Made by a program: the position numbers and the translations under genes. 64,000 bases of DNA from Paenibacillus agilis (lineage in GTDB: Bacteria; Bacillota; Bacilli; Paenibacillales; Paenibacillaceae): NCBI RefSeq assembly GCF_007786455.1, contig NZ_VNJK01000001.1, positions 3,186,673 through 3,250,672 on the forward strand, read 5' to 3'. Under the pieces are notes generated by a model. It saw only the letters and a list, made by a program, of their open reading frames with translations, ran no database searches and was not told the DNA's origin. Below, in pieces: positions 37,842 to 47,337 of this stretch (position 1 is the first letter of the stretch; each line of letters begins with the position of its first letter).

Positions 37842-39647
37842 TTATTTAGACGGAAGAACAATCCGCTTGTACATTTGAACCGTGATGAAATAATAAGCTG
37901 CGTATATAACCGCAAATATTGTCAGTGGCACCCAAATGCGATCGTATGGATTACGCAATATGAATGAGAACATCTTCATGCCGAGAACAACATGGGCAAC
38001 TCCAATAATCGCTGGGAACAAAAATACGAGAAACTGTTCTTTATAAATCGAACGTACCAGTCGTTCGCGGCGCACACCAATTTTGTGCAGCATTTGATAG
38101 CGACTAATATCTTTCGTTGCACCAGACAATATTTTGAACATCAGGCTGCTCGCCATCATCGCTAAGAACGCAATTCCTAAGAAGAAGCCCATAAATACGG
38201 TTCCGCTGGAGAAGCCGTGCATCATATGGTAGGATGCATATTTACTATTCAATACCATCTCCGAAAGATTGTATTTAGCTGCCTGCATCTTATCCAGCTG
38301 TGCCCACTTCTCTTTGTGGGCAAGGAAATCATCAGATACACCTACAATTACACTGCTTTCCTCCGCTTGAAGCTGATTGTACTTCTGTTCATCCACAATT
38401 TGTACCTGTTGCTCTCGATACAAATAATGGGGTTGAATCAATCGAAGTGCGTCATTCCAATTGTCGCTTTCCACAACGCCTGTTGAGATTGCTTCCGTTA
38501 TAGGCTTGTACTGACCAAAGCTGTCTCTTCCTACTCCATATGGAGCGAATGGAGGATGCTGCTCCAAGTCTGTTTTTACATAATATACGTATTTCTTATC
38601 TACTTTATAGCGGTACTGCTGCTTGCTTATAAATGTAATCGTATCAATGACTGCCTGCTCCTGCTCAGTCGGCTGATGAATCACCATGTCATAAGGTGTA
38701 AAACCATTTACCGTCACCATTACATTGTTTTGGAATCCCATTCCCGCCGTTATCGCACCTGCACCTAGTGCAATCAGCATCGCTACGGTAGCAAGCACTT
38801 TTGTTAGGCTGTTTACACGGAAGCTGAGCTGCGCATACGTAAATGAATTAAGACCTTTTTCATTTCTTTTCTTATTCTTTTTCAATCTACCTATCATAAG
38901 CGGCAGGAACGTCATAAACAACAAATACGTCCCTGATGTCGTCGTAATTAACGCAATAATAATGCCTGCTTGCATTAACGTTTCCATGTTGAACATTGCC
39001 CAATACCCTATAGCCAGCAATATAATGGACAGCACAGCCGTCACTACTGTCATTATCCCTTTTACAGCAGGGCGATCTGTATGCGACTCCGCATGAACGA
39101 GCTGCAACACAGATATACGTGACAATTTCAATGTATTCATGATTGCAGATATAATAAACAACACCAAGAAGAATAGACACGTAATTTGCAGCGATGGCAT
39201 ATAGAACGCCTTATAGCCGCCAGCTGTAAACTCCAGCTGCTTCATCAGCAATTGACCGACACCTTGTGCCAAGCCAATCCCGATTGCATTACCGATAACT
39301 AAAGATACAATACCGAGAATCATCGTTTCTAGGAACATAAGCATCATAATTTTATGCTTCTTGGCCCCTAGCATCATGTACATGCCGAATTCTTTCTGCC
39401 GTAAGGTCATCAAGAACGAGTTCGCGTACAATATATAGAAAAACGTAATAATCGCCAACAGCACAGAACCTGCATGGAACACAAATTGAATGCTGCTAAT
39501 GACTGAGTTAGATTCAATAAACGCTTTATTTAACGCCAGCGTCTGGAACATATAGAAGATCGAAACCGATATGACAAGACCGACAAGCAGCACCAAATAA
39601 TCTTTGAGCTTACTTTTCAGACCTGACATCGAAAGTTTAACTAACAT
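37842..39647 (-). CDS. yxdM: FtsX-like ABC transporter permease (YxdM/BceB type)
   Basis: 601 residues from MLVKLSMSGLKSKLKDY, ATG 8 nt after AAGGATG. Ten membrane segments with one large extracellular domain (about residues 300-490) between helices 7 and 8, the architecture of the antimicrobial-peptide permeases BceB, YxdM and YvcS. Pumps or detoxifies peptides and also acts as sensor for a two-component system. The start lies 21 bp downstream of the ATPase gene end. No histidine kinase or response regulator gene is near, unlike in Bacillus. Confidence 0.88.
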   Translation of the reverse strand: MLVKLSMSGLKSKLKDYLVLLVGLVISVSIFYMFQTLALNKAFIESNSVISSIQFVFHAGSVLLAIITFFYILYANSFLMTLRQKEFGMYMMLGAKKHKIMMLMFLETMILGIVSLVIGNAIGIGLAQGVGQLLMKQLEFTAGGYKAFYMPSLQITCLFFLVLFIISAIMNTLKLSRISVLQLVHAESHTDRPAVKGIMTVVTAVLSIILLAIGYWAMFNMETLMQAGIIIALITTTSGTYLLFMTFLPLMIGRLKKNKKRNEKGLNSFTYAQLSFRVNSLTKVLATVAMLIALGAGAITAGMGFQNNVMVTVNGFTPYDMVIHQPTEQEQAVIDTITFISKQQYRYKVDKKYVYYVKTDLEQHPPFAPYGVGRDSFGQYKPITEAISTGVVESDNWNDALRLIQPHYLYREQQVQIVDEQKYNQLQAEESSVIVGVSDDFLAHKEKWAQLDKMQAAKYNLSEMVLNSKYASYHMMHGFSSGTVFMGFFLGIAFLAMMASSLMFKILSGATKDISRYQMLHKIGVRRERLVRSIYKEQFLVFLFPAIIGVAHVVLGMKMFSFILRNPYDRIWVPLTIFAVIYAAYYFITVQMYKRIVLPSK

Positions 39648-39666
39648 GTGTAACCATCCTTTGTTG

Positions 39667-40425
39667 TCATTTTTGCGTGCCCAAGTCGGCAAGTACATCT
39701 AGAATTTCGCGGTAAAATACCTCTCGTGTTGAGGTGCGACGAATTTCTTTGTATAGCTCTCCGTCTTGGATGAACAAAATACGCTGACAGTAGCTCGCGC
39801 TGAATGCATCATGCGTTACCATCATAATGGACACGCCGTGCTGCTCATTGAGATTCGTCATCGCTTCGAGCAAGCTTGTCGCATTTTTGGAATCGAGCGC
39901 CCCTGTTGGCTCATCGCCTAAGATGATAGCTGGCTCATGAACGAGTGCACGCGCTGCTGCTGTACGCTGCTTCTGACCGCCTGACAACTCCGCAGGATAT
40001 TTTTGCAATAGTTCAGCAATCCCTAATGTTGCCGCTACCTTTTGCACGCTAGGTCCAATCTTGCGAGAAGGGACACCTTGCAAGGACAACGGCAGTGCAA
40101 TATTTTCATATACCGTTAAATTTTCAATAAGGTTGAAATCTTGAAAAATAAAGCCCAGTTTCTGCGAACGGAAGTCAGCTAGCTGTCCTGATTTCATTTT
40201 GCTAATATCGACGCCTGCAATCTTGATAACGCCGTCCGACGCTTTATCTAGCGTAGAAATGACGTTCAATAACGTTGTCTTACCAGAACCCGATGGTCCC
40301 ATAATACCGACGAATTCGCCTTGTTGAATTGAGAATGATACGCCCTTCAATGCATACGATTGATTCGCTCCTGATTTTCCATACACTTTTTTAACGTCTT
40401 GAATGTTAACGACAGGTGCTTGCAT
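39667..40425 (-). CDS. yxdL: ABC transporter ATP-binding protein (YxdL/BceA type)
   Basis: 252 residues; ATG after GGGGGAT. Walker A GPSGSGKTT (about 39-47), Q-loop, signature LSGGQKQRTAAARAL, Walker B IILGDEPTGALD and a switch His (VTHD) are all present. This is the MacB/BceA class of ATPases with the FtsX-like permease gene directly downstream, so it energises that transporter. It heads an operon ATPase-permease-YxeA. The leader 40426-40690 holds a hairpin at 40550. Confidence 0.92.
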   Translation of the reverse strand: MQAPVVNIQDVKKVYGKSGANQSYALKGVSFSIQQGEFVGIMGPSGSGKTTLLNVISTLDKASDGVIKIAGVDISKMKSGQLADFRSQKLGFIFQDFNLIENLTVYENIALPLSLQGVPSRKIGPSVQKVAATLGIAELLQKYPAELSGGQKQRTAAARALVHEPAIILGDEPTGALDSKNATSLLEAMTNLNEQHGVSIMMVTHDAFSASYCQRILFIQDGELYKEIRRTSTREVFYREILDVLADLGTQK

Positions 40426-40549
40426 TTGTAAATCCCCCTACACTTTGTTTTGCTGTTGTCTCTATTGTGCAGGAATTCACGGTGAGCAACCATAGAATAG
40501 CGTGACGGTTACCTTACCATTTTGTCACCTTCGTTATAGAAAGCAAAAA

Positions 40550-40572
40550 AGACGACTCGGAATAAGTCGTCT
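40550..40572 (-). terminator. Hairpin upstream of the ABC operon, similar to one at 44793
   Basis: AGACGACT (40550-40557) / AGTCGTCT (40565-40572), followed on the minus strand by six T. No minus-strand gene precedes it, so it is either a remnant or a leader attenuator. The bases around it (TTCGTTATA-AAGCAAAAAAGACGACTC) closely match those at 44772-44800. Confidence 0.5.
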
Positions 40573-40690
40573 ACTCCTAATTCATTGAGACATCGTCTAC
40601 GTTAATCGTTTGGATGGAATTAGTAATTATTGATAGAATAAATAGGAAGATGATCAGGTAATACATTTGTACATATAAGGAGATGAAACT

Positions 40691-41146
40691 ATGGCAAATA
40701 ACAAATTACTAAGAATGGACAATGTGGGCATCGTTGTAGAATCCCTTGATAACGCAATCTCTTTCTTTGAGGAGATTGGCTTGAAGCTCGAAGGACGAGC
40801 TACTGTCGAAGGAGAATGGGCTGGTCGCGTAACCGGTCTGGGTACACAGTCTGTAGAGATTGCGATGATGGTTACCCCAGATGGCCACAGCCGAATAGAA
40901 CTTTCGCGATTTCTCACCCCACCTACTATATCAGATCACCGAACTGCTCCTGTAAATGCCCTCGGTTATCTACGCGTTATGTTCGCCGTTGAAGACATTG
41001 ACGACATGGTATCAAGACTCACTAAGTTTGGTGCTCAGGTCGTTGGCGAAGTGGTTCAGTACAGGGATTCCTATCGGCTCTGCTACATTCGTGGACATGA
41101 AGGAATTCTAATCGGTTTAGCGGAACAACTCGATAAAAATAAGTGA
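40691..41146 (+). CDS. VOC-family (glyoxalase/bleomycin-resistance-type) protein
   Basis: 151 residues; ATG after AAGGAGATG. Two beta-alpha-beta-beta-beta modules are visible: MDNVGIVVESLDNAISFFEEIGL and LGYLRVMFAVEDIDDMVSRLTKFGA. The second ends YRLCYIRGHEGILIGLAEQL with the metal-binding Glu. Metal ligands around MMVTPDGHSRIEL are plausible. Substrate unknown. Stands alone. Confidence 0.82.
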   Translation: MANNKLLRMDNVGIVVESLDNAISFFEEIGLKLEGRATVEGEWAGRVTGLGTQSVEIAMMVTPDGHSRIELSRFLTPPTISDHRTAPVNALGYLRVMFAVEDIDDMVSRLTKFGAQVVGEVVQYRDSYRLCYIRGHEGILIGLAEQLDKNK

Positions 41147-41329
41147 AAACCGTTTTCCCAGCTAACTTAAAAGATTATGAACGCAAGACAGTTAAGTTAG
41201 CTGACGATGAAGTCTGATAAACAACAGTATCTTGCACTGCCTTAAATAGAACATAAATCGCCCATTACCCTGTAAATCGGAAGTATTGAAGCTTCTAATT
41301 CAGTGTTATGGGCTCATTTAGATTATTCA

Positions 41330-41872
41330 TTATTCTTGTGAGTACCGATCACTCAGCAAATCTTCTATTATCTTCAGTTGCCTTTTCCTTTCATCTGTTG
41401 AAGCATCTAAGGATTCATTAGTTAAAGTATTTACTACTTTTATTGCATAATCACTACTAACGATAGCATGTCCTCTCATATGTCCAGTTGCAATTGCTTG
41501 AGCAAATGAACGTGCAGAATACTTACTAACGTCAGATTCAGACTCTTTAGCTAATTCATTCACAGTAAATCCAACTTTTCGTAAATCATAAGCTCTTATG
41601 CTTCCCTCTATTCGTTTTTCTAAAGTTTCTATTCCTAAATTTACGCGTGGGTCATCTTTTAAATGGTTATCAAGATAATCTAAGTATGGAGTTGCTACTT
41701 TTAAAGCCCATTGAGAAAGCAATTTCTGTGGCAGTCTTTCAAGTTCTTCTTCGATTTTATTTCTTAATTCATTATTATCATATATCTTTATTTTTGGTTT
41801 GCTGTAAGTAAATTCTGTCTGTTCTTTTATTTTCTGCTCATGTTTATTCCATGCATATTCATCTATATTCAT
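41330..41872 (-). CDS. Imm5-like putative immunity protein
   Basis: 180 residues. The core (SARSFAQAIATGHMRGHAIVSSDYAIKVVN, near the C-terminus) resembles the A/G-rich helices and paired His of Imm5-type immunity proteins (A-G-x-A-x-A-T-x-H-x-x-x-H-A). The rest is charged and helical, with no signal peptide or membrane segment. ATG start; AAGGAG lies 6-8 nt upstream. It is a possible orphan immunity gene, no matching toxin being in sight. The family call is moderate. Confidence 0.5.
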   Translation of the reverse strand: MNIDEYAWNKHEQKIKEQTEFTYSKPKIKIYDNNELRNKIEEELERLPQKLLSQWALKVATPYLDYLDNHLKDDPRVNLGIETLEKRIEGSIRAYDLRKVGFTVNELAKESESDVSKYSARSFAQAIATGHMRGHAIVSSDYAIKVVNTLTNESLDASTDERKRQLKIIEDLLSDRYSQE

Positions 41873-42000
41873 TTTATTTGCTCCTTCCTTCCATTTGTAA
41901 TCAACGTATTTACTTCTTCAACATGGTTTCATAATGAGTTTTTTCTCTTTAATTGTAATAATATGATAATAGAACTTATGAAGGTAGGGTGAAGTTTAAG

Positions 42001-42465
42001 ATGAGTTTCGATTTCTATATAGCAGCAGATCGTCCGATTCCTGAGATTAAACCTAGAGGACAAGAGATTTTAACTGTAGGTGATATGATTCGTATGAATG
42101 TTCCGGACGGCCCAGTTCCTTGGAAAGAAATGGATGAAAATTCAAAAGTTCTTTGTTTTGATCCAGCAGTCTCTAATCCTTTTCTAATAGAAGATGCTTC
42201 ATATGCATTAGAAATCATGAGCGATTATACTGATCTCAATCATATGTATACAGTCAGTGTTTCTGATATGAATCGAGCAAATTATTTATATAATTATGTT
42301 ATGACTCTTGATGAAGAAATAAACTTGGAAATCTGGCATCTCTGGAACGGCTATGATTATGAAGATGAAATCATTAGTAGAAAACATTTGTCACGCTCCG
42401 CTCTTGTTCTCTCAGATTTTGAAGCCCCTCTGAATGAGAGTTGGTGCATAGCTATTAAAAGTTGA
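42001..42465 (+). CDS. Uncharacterised cytosolic protein
   Basis: 155 residues from MSFDFYIAADRP, the ATG 8 nt after AGGGTGA; a GTG four codons upstream is an alternative. The sequence is acidic with many aromatic residues (DYTDLNHMYTVSVSDMNRANYLYNY; LEIWHLWNGYDYEDEI) and no membrane segment. No family recognised. Its setting near an Imm5-like gene, and its size and acidity, are compatible with an orphan immunity protein, a guess only. Confidence 0.6.
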   Translation: MSFDFYIAADRPIPEIKPRGQEILTVGDMIRMNVPDGPVPWKEMDENSKVLCFDPAVSNPFLIEDASYALEIMSDYTDLNHMYTVSVSDMNRANYLYNYVMTLDEEINLEIWHLWNGYDYEDEIISRKHLSRSALVLSDFEAPLNESWCIAIKS

Positions 42466-42497
42466 TTTTTGAAGCGGAAAATGGAAAATCACGGCCT

Positions 42498-42653
42498 ATG
42501 GTAACATACATAAATACCCTCGTAACTAGCGGCGTTACTGCCACCGTAATCTCAGTCTATAGTCTTTATATAGATTGCGGAGAAGATATAGCCAAGGGAA
42601 TTAAGCAGCTCCAAAAGCTTGTTTCCCTCTCTGCTAATAACGAAAAAGGATAG
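42498..42653 (+). pseudogene. Possible 3' remnant of a decayed gene
   Basis: An open stretch of 51 codons (MVTYINTLVTSGVTATVISV, then KGIKQLQKLVSLSANNEKG) runs from 33 bp past the stop of the 42001 gene to the terminator at 42645. The C-terminal helix looks protein-like, but there is no ribosome site and no family match. Probably the tail of a lost gene. Confidence 0.25.
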
Positions 42654-42685
42654 GTTGTCAGATAACCTCTGACTGCCTATCCTTT
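42645..42685. terminator. Bidirectional terminator
   Basis: AAAGGATAGG (42645-42654) / CCTATCCTTT (42676-42685) with an inner GTCAG/CTGAC stem, flanked by A and T tracts. Separates the 42001 region from the converging acyltransferase gene. Confidence 0.8.
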
Positions 42686-42717
42686 CTTAATGAAGAGAAT
42701 CTTTAATCGTTGCCGTC

Positions 42718-44610
42718 CTAACCGGCCTTTGCTAATGACTTCACCGCCTCCGCCAGTATTGCCGCGTAAGCTTGGGCACCTTTCGGGCGTAGATGAGTTC
42801 CATCGGGTTCAAAGTAACCGTCCTGGTTGTGGCTGGCAGCGTACCAATCGACCAACGTAACGTTCGGATACGCCTGCGCGACTTCCGCCAGCTTCTTATT
42901 TACTGCACGTTCCCAGCGTTCTGGCATCCGAGTATTCACCAGAATAATATGTTTCACATCCTGTAAGGAATGAATTTGCGCTTCGAGCTGCTTCTGATTA
43001 AATACACCGTTGGTTCCAAGTGCGATAATAAGGTAATCTCCCAGCTTACCGTTCCTTTGCAGCATAGTAAGCGTATCAGGCAATGCCCGCATTTGGCGTC
43101 CGATCTTCGCATCAACATACGCACCGGGGAGCTGCTGCTGTAAATAAGATACTGCGCCAATCATAACAGAATCGCCAATCGCAGTTACCGACCACTTGTT
43201 CTCCGTTTTACCACTGCTAGCATTAGCCTGATTTGTAGGTTTTGTTGTAGGTTGCAACTTCTTCGGTGATATAGGCTTAGACTGCGCCCCTTCAACATTC
43301 TGCTTCTGCGCTGGAACGGAGTTATCCGCCGATGTCTCTGAAGATACGGAATCCGGTTCCAGCGGAGCTGACTGGACGGACCTTGCCTTACCATCGTAGC
43401 CCATTCCGCAGCCAAAAAGGATGAGCAGAACAGCTATACAAGCCGATACCGTCCTTTGCCGCCAAGTAATCGTGTGCCATGTCCATTCCTTAGCTCTTAA
43501 TCTCGCCCACCATATTCCTACCGCGCCTTTGCGAATCGGTTCTTCGATATAACGCCAGGATAGGTCGGCAAGCACGAGACTCACGATAATCTGAGCAATA
43601 GAACGGACAACATTCAATCCATCCGTATCCACAGTGGGATTTGTCAGCATAATAACCGGATAATGCCAAAGATAAAGGGAGTACGAGCGCACTCCAATCC
43701 ATTGCAGCGGCTTCCAACTGAACATTTTGCTCAAGCGACTGGCAGGATGAGCAAGCGCAGCCATAAGCATGGCTGTTGCCACCGCTAACAGTACAAGCCC
43801 CCCACGGTACACGAAATCATCATACTCACTTATACGGAACAACATATAGACAATGATAATAAATCCAATCATGCCGACCATATCGATTCTCTGCTTCGTC
43901 TTGGGTCCAACTTGCCCTGAAAGCTTTCGACGAGGACAGATGATAGCGAGTGCAGAACCGATAAGTAAGGCGAACACCCGTGTGTCTGTACCATAGTAGA
44001 CACGGCTTGGATCTGTGCCCGGTTCATAAATAATAGCCATTGCGATAGCTGATACAGCTGCGGCAACCAATGTCCAAGTGAGCAGCCAGCCCCGTGTGAG
44101 ATGATATCGTAGTGCGATGATAAGTAAGAGCGGCCAAATGAGATAGAATTGCCCTTCCACAGCCAATGACCATAAATGAGTAAACGGCGATGGTGGCCCA
44201 AAACTATCAAAATACGATACTTCGCTTAAGATGAGAACCCAATTGTTCGCATACAAAAAAGTTGACCAAATTTCTTTATGTAAGGAAACTAACCGTGAAG
44301 GATCCGTTACCGTCAGCCAAGCAACTGTGACGACGAGTACGGACAAGAGTGCTGGCAGCAATCTTCGAGACCTACGTATATAAAAAGTCTTCAAGTCGAT
44401 CTTATCGTTCCGTTGTTTTTCTTCCAGAAGCAAATCGATAATGAGATACCCCGACAATGTGAAAAAGATGCCGACACCCAAAAAGCCTCCGTTGGCCCAA
44501 TCGAAGTTCATATGATAAGCAATAACGGCAAGCACGGCTAATGCGCGAAGACCGTCAAGTCCAGGCAAATAGAGATTGTTTTTTGCTGAATTATTATGTA
44601 ACCATTTCAT
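42718..44610 (-). CDS. OatA-like acyltransferase with SGNH domain
   Basis: 630 residues. N-terminal acyltransferase-3 domain with about ten to eleven membrane segments and the opening LPGLDGLRALAVLAVIAYHMNF. A Ser/Thr/Pro-rich linker (about 395-465) leads to an extracellular SGNH hydrolase-like domain with block I GDSVMIG, block III GTNGVF and block V DGTHLRPKG, containing the catalytic Ser, Asp and His. Such enzymes O-acetylate peptidoglycan or surface polymers, conferring lysozyme resistance. Exact substrate unknown. The start is ATG in a weak ribosome context. Confidence 0.88.
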   Translation of the reverse strand: MKWLHNNSAKNNLYLPGLDGLRALAVLAVIAYHMNFDWANGGFLGVGIFFTLSGYLIIDLLLEEKQRNDKIDLKTFYIRRSRRLLPALLSVLVVTVAWLTVTDPSRLVSLHKEIWSTFLYANNWVLILSEVSYFDSFGPPSPFTHLWSLAVEGQFYLIWPLLLIIALRYHLTRGWLLTWTLVAAAVSAIAMAIIYEPGTDPSRVYYGTDTRVFALLIGSALAIICPRRKLSGQVGPKTKQRIDMVGMIGFIIIVYMLFRISEYDDFVYRGGLVLLAVATAMLMAALAHPASRLSKMFSWKPLQWIGVRSYSLYLWHYPVIMLTNPTVDTDGLNVVRSIAQIIVSLVLADLSWRYIEEPIRKGAVGIWWARLRAKEWTWHTITWRQRTVSACIAVLLILFGCGMGYDGKARSVQSAPLEPDSVSSETSADNSVPAQKQNVEGAQSKPISPKKLQPTTKPTNQANASSGKTENKWSVTAIGDSVMIGAVSYLQQQLPGAYVDAKIGRQMRALPDTLTMLQRNGKLGDYLIIALGTNGVFNQKQLEAQIHSLQDVKHIILVNTRMPERWERAVNKKLAEVAQAYPNVTLVDWYAASHNQDGYFEPDGTHLRPKGAQAYAAILAEAVKSLAKAG

Positions 44611-44792
44611 AATTGCTCATGCTGTCTCCCTTAAGAAGTAATAGAATGGTGGAATTCCTAATAATAGGGGATACCGATAAACTCTATTATAGGCATCGTG
44701 TATGGGAGGTTCGTTACGAATCTATTACAGTTCAGAATCAATTAATTAAGGTTAATGACGGCATTGTCATCTTCGTTATAGCAAGCAAAAAA

Positions 44793-44813
44793 GACGACTC
44801 AGGATGAGCCGCC
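44793..44813 (-). terminator. Terminator of the aldehyde dehydrogenase gene
   Basis: GACGACTC (44793-44800) / GAGCCGCC (44806-44813) with G-U pairs, followed on the minus strand by six T; 29 bp past the stop at 44843. Sequence context is shared with 40550. Confidence 0.7.
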
Positions 44814-44842
44814 TTTAATAAAAGTCAAATCAATTCACATAT

Positions 44843-46300
44843 TTAAAATGGATATTCACGTGTTGTGTTCTGGGTAGATATCCACTGCATGGTTGTGAAC
44901 TCCTCCAGTGACCATTTGCCCCCAAAGCGACCCAATCCTGACTTTTTCTCGCCGCCAAAAGCAATTAACGGTTCATCATGAACACTTTGATCATTGACAT
45001 GGACCATTCCAGATACAATTTGCTTCGCGACCTCAACACCTTTTTCGATAGAGCCTGCATAAACAGCAGCGCTTAATCCATATGGAGTGTCGTTCGCAAT
45101 ATCAATGCCCTCTTGTTCCGTTTTAAAAGGAATAACTGTCGCAACGGGACCAAACATTTCACTTCGTGCAGTTGCAACATCATTCGTTACGGATGTTAAA
45201 ATATAAGGAGAAATCGTGTTCCCTTCTACTTTCCCTTCCAGCACAACGGTTGCGCCTTCCTTTTTCGCCTCTTCAATCGTCGCCGTAATTCTTTCCACTG
45301 CTCTACGGTTAATGACTGGACCTATTACATTCTCGTGATCGCTTGGATCGCCGACTTTAAGCTTTTTCGCTGCCTCAACGAACTTATCCAGGAATGTTTC
45401 ATAAATACTTTCATGGACGATGATTCGATTGATAGCCATACAAATTTGACCACTGTGGAAAAACTTCCCGTACACTGCCGATTTTACCGCTCTATCCACA
45501 TCAGCATCTTCCAGTACAAGCAGCGGGTTATTGCCGCCTAATTCCAGCGCAGCCTTTTTCATCGTTCTACTGCAAATTTGAGCAATATGAAGCCCTGCTG
45601 GAGTAGATCCAGTAAACGAGATAACTCGTGGAATTGGGTTCTCTGTTATGCTATCTCCAATTTCACTTATCGAAGCTACTACTACATTTAATAGGCCTTT
45701 CGGAACACCCGCTTCTTCGAAAATTTTCGCTACCATTAAGCCACCGCTAATGGCCGTTTGCTCATCCGGCTTCAAGACAACTCCATTCCCCGTCGCCAAC
45801 GCTGGCGCTACCGAGCGTATCGACAAATACATCGGGAAGTTAAAGGGGCTTATGACACCAACAACACCAACAGGACGGCGATATACCCGATTTTCTTTTC
45901 CTGGAACAAGGGATGGTACCATCTCTGCACCCATTCTCATTGGGAAGCTTGCGGCTTCTCTTGTAATCGCAATACAAAAGTCCAATTCAACATTCGCTTT
46001 TGCATAAGTAGAACCAGTCTCCTTAATAATGATCTCGCAGATTTCCTCTCGACGAGCTTTCATAATGGAGACTGCGTTCTCCATAATATCAGCCTTCTCG
46101 AAAGCGCTTACTTTTTCCCACGCAAGCTGTGCCTTTTCTGCTGAAACGTATGCTTCATCAATATCTTCCTTGCTTGCAAGCTTTATTTGGGCAACGATTT
46201 CATCGTTATAAGGATTTTTATTATCATAAGTGGTAACGCTATTTCCTTCACGCCATTCACCAGAAATGTATTGTAGATTCAACTTATTGTATGCAGTCAT
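44843..46300 (-). CDS. Aldehyde dehydrogenase (YfmT-like, aromatic-aldehyde type)
   Basis: 485 residues; ATG after AAGGGGGAG. NAD(P)-dependent aldehyde dehydrogenase family with the cofactor-binding segment GVISPFNFP (about 150) and FTGSTPAG, the active-site Glu in ALELGGNNP (about 253) and the nucleophile Cys in HSGQICMAINR (about 287), plus EMFGPVATVIPF near the end. It resembles Bacillus YfmT-type enzymes acting on benzaldehyde or vanillin. It oxidises aldehydes to acids in the cytosol; exact substrate unknown. Monocistronic. Confidence 0.92.
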   Translation of the reverse strand: MTAYNKLNLQYISGEWREGNSVTTYDNKNPYNDEIVAQIKLASKEDIDEAYVSAEKAQLAWEKVSAFEKADIMENAVSIMKARREEICEIIIKETGSTYAKANVELDFCIAITREAASFPMRMGAEMVPSLVPGKENRVYRRPVGVVGVISPFNFPMYLSIRSVAPALATGNGVVLKPDEQTAISGGLMVAKIFEEAGVPKGLLNVVVASISEIGDSITENPIPRVISFTGSTPAGLHIAQICSRTMKKAALELGGNNPLLVLEDADVDRAVKSAVYGKFFHSGQICMAINRIIVHESIYETFLDKFVEAAKKLKVGDPSDHENVIGPVINRRAVERITATIEEAKKEGATVVLEGKVEGNTISPYILTSVTNDVATARSEMFGPVATVIPFKTEQEGIDIANDTPYGLSAAVYAGSIEKGVEVAKQIVSGMVHVNDQSVHDEPLIAFGGEKKSGLGRFGGKWSLEEFTTMQWISTQNTTREYPF

Positions 46301-46659
46301 TTGCTAACTCCCCCTTTTTATTGGCAGACACTTATATTATGCACGAATCCTTAAAATTAAAAAGTATATTTCAATTAATTTTTGTGCAAGTTCACATATT
46401 TGTAGATAATTCTTATTAAAAATAACATATTTTAAGAAAAGAATATGATTTTTATAACATCATAAACACAAAAAAAACGACTACGAAAAGAAGGTTCTCT
46501 TACTAGGACTCAGGAATATTTTCGGAATATAAACACAGTCTTATTCAAGTTTTTCATTTATGTGGTTGTTAAAATGCCATTTTAACTCACTTATATATAT
46601 GTGAAGCAGTTACATGCACAGCAACTGTTTCAAAAAAAACGATAAAGGGGCTAATAATT
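46301..46659. other. A/T-rich promoter region without a gene
   Basis: I see no gene. It contains the divergent promoters of the dehydrogenase and the 46660 gene and one imperfect palindrome, TCAC-TTATATATAT-GTGA (46587-46604), 56 bp upstream of the 46660 start and possibly an operator. Confidence 0.3.
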
Positions 46660-47100
46660 ATGGCATTTACAAAAGAGTATGCAAGGAAAGTAATTTTATC
46701 TTTGGATGAGGTTCGGAAAGCAAAACAAGCGCAAACCGCAATGTATGAACATGGTTTTAAAAAACCAAACGGTGATAAATTGGCTCAGATCGTGGGTGCC
46801 TCAGCTACCATTCTCGGGCTCGTATTTATCGCAAGCACCTCAGTTGGTGTTGCAGCTGGAATAGCAGGTATTCTTGCTCTTCTTGCGCCTAACGAAAAAG
46901 CAGCACTTGAATCCATGATTAACACAGGTTACAAAGAATTAGACAAAATCGAAACCTTTTTGGAAACGAACACAAAGTACAGCCATGTCGAAGTTAATCT
47001 TCCATTTATCGAGTATGAGCGTCAGGGTATTCGTTTCGTCACTGGTAAAGGTGTTGTAACTCGTGTAAAAGCAAAGAACGGCGGTTGGGTTATTATGTAA
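46660..47100 (+). CDS. Small membrane-segment protein, unknown function
   Basis: 146 residues; ATG after AAAGGGG. A charged N-terminal helical region (KEYARKVILSLDEVRKAKQA) precedes a Gly/Ala-rich hydrophobic hairpin (about 45-75: IVGASATILGLVFIASTSVGVAAGIAGILALL), which is followed by a helix and a C-terminal beta stretch (YERQGIRFVTGKGVVTRVKA). The Ala/Gly hairpin looks like a membrane-inserting segment, but there is no signal peptide. No family recognised. Flanked by a strong terminator. Confidence 0.65.
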   Translation: MAFTKEYARKVILSLDEVRKAKQAQTAMYEHGFKKPNGDKLAQIVGASATILGLVFIASTSVGVAAGIAGILALLAPNEKAALESMINTGYKELDKIETFLETNTKYSHVEVNLPFIEYERQGIRFVTGKGVVTRVKAKNGGWVIM

Positions 47101-47151
47101 TTTAATATCCCCTTCGAAAACAACATATCCTCACCATATAAATGAAGCAAA

Positions 47152-47189
47152 AACAGCCCCGATGGATGTAGATCCTCGGGGCTGTTCTT
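47152..47189 (+). terminator. Terminator of the 46660 gene
   Basis: AACAGCCCCGA (47152-47162) / TCGGGGCTGTT (47176-47186), followed by CTTAT; 52 bp past the stop. Confidence 0.85.
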
Positions 47190-47337
47190 ATGACAAGAAG
47201 ATGGAAAAATTGATAACTCTTCTGGATGGAACCAACATAAAGACTGGCCTAGTTGGAAATCCAAACGATAAAACGATCATGCTGCCGATATCTGTATATG
47301 GGCAACAAGCGGAAACCCCTTCATCAGTTGCTTGTCA

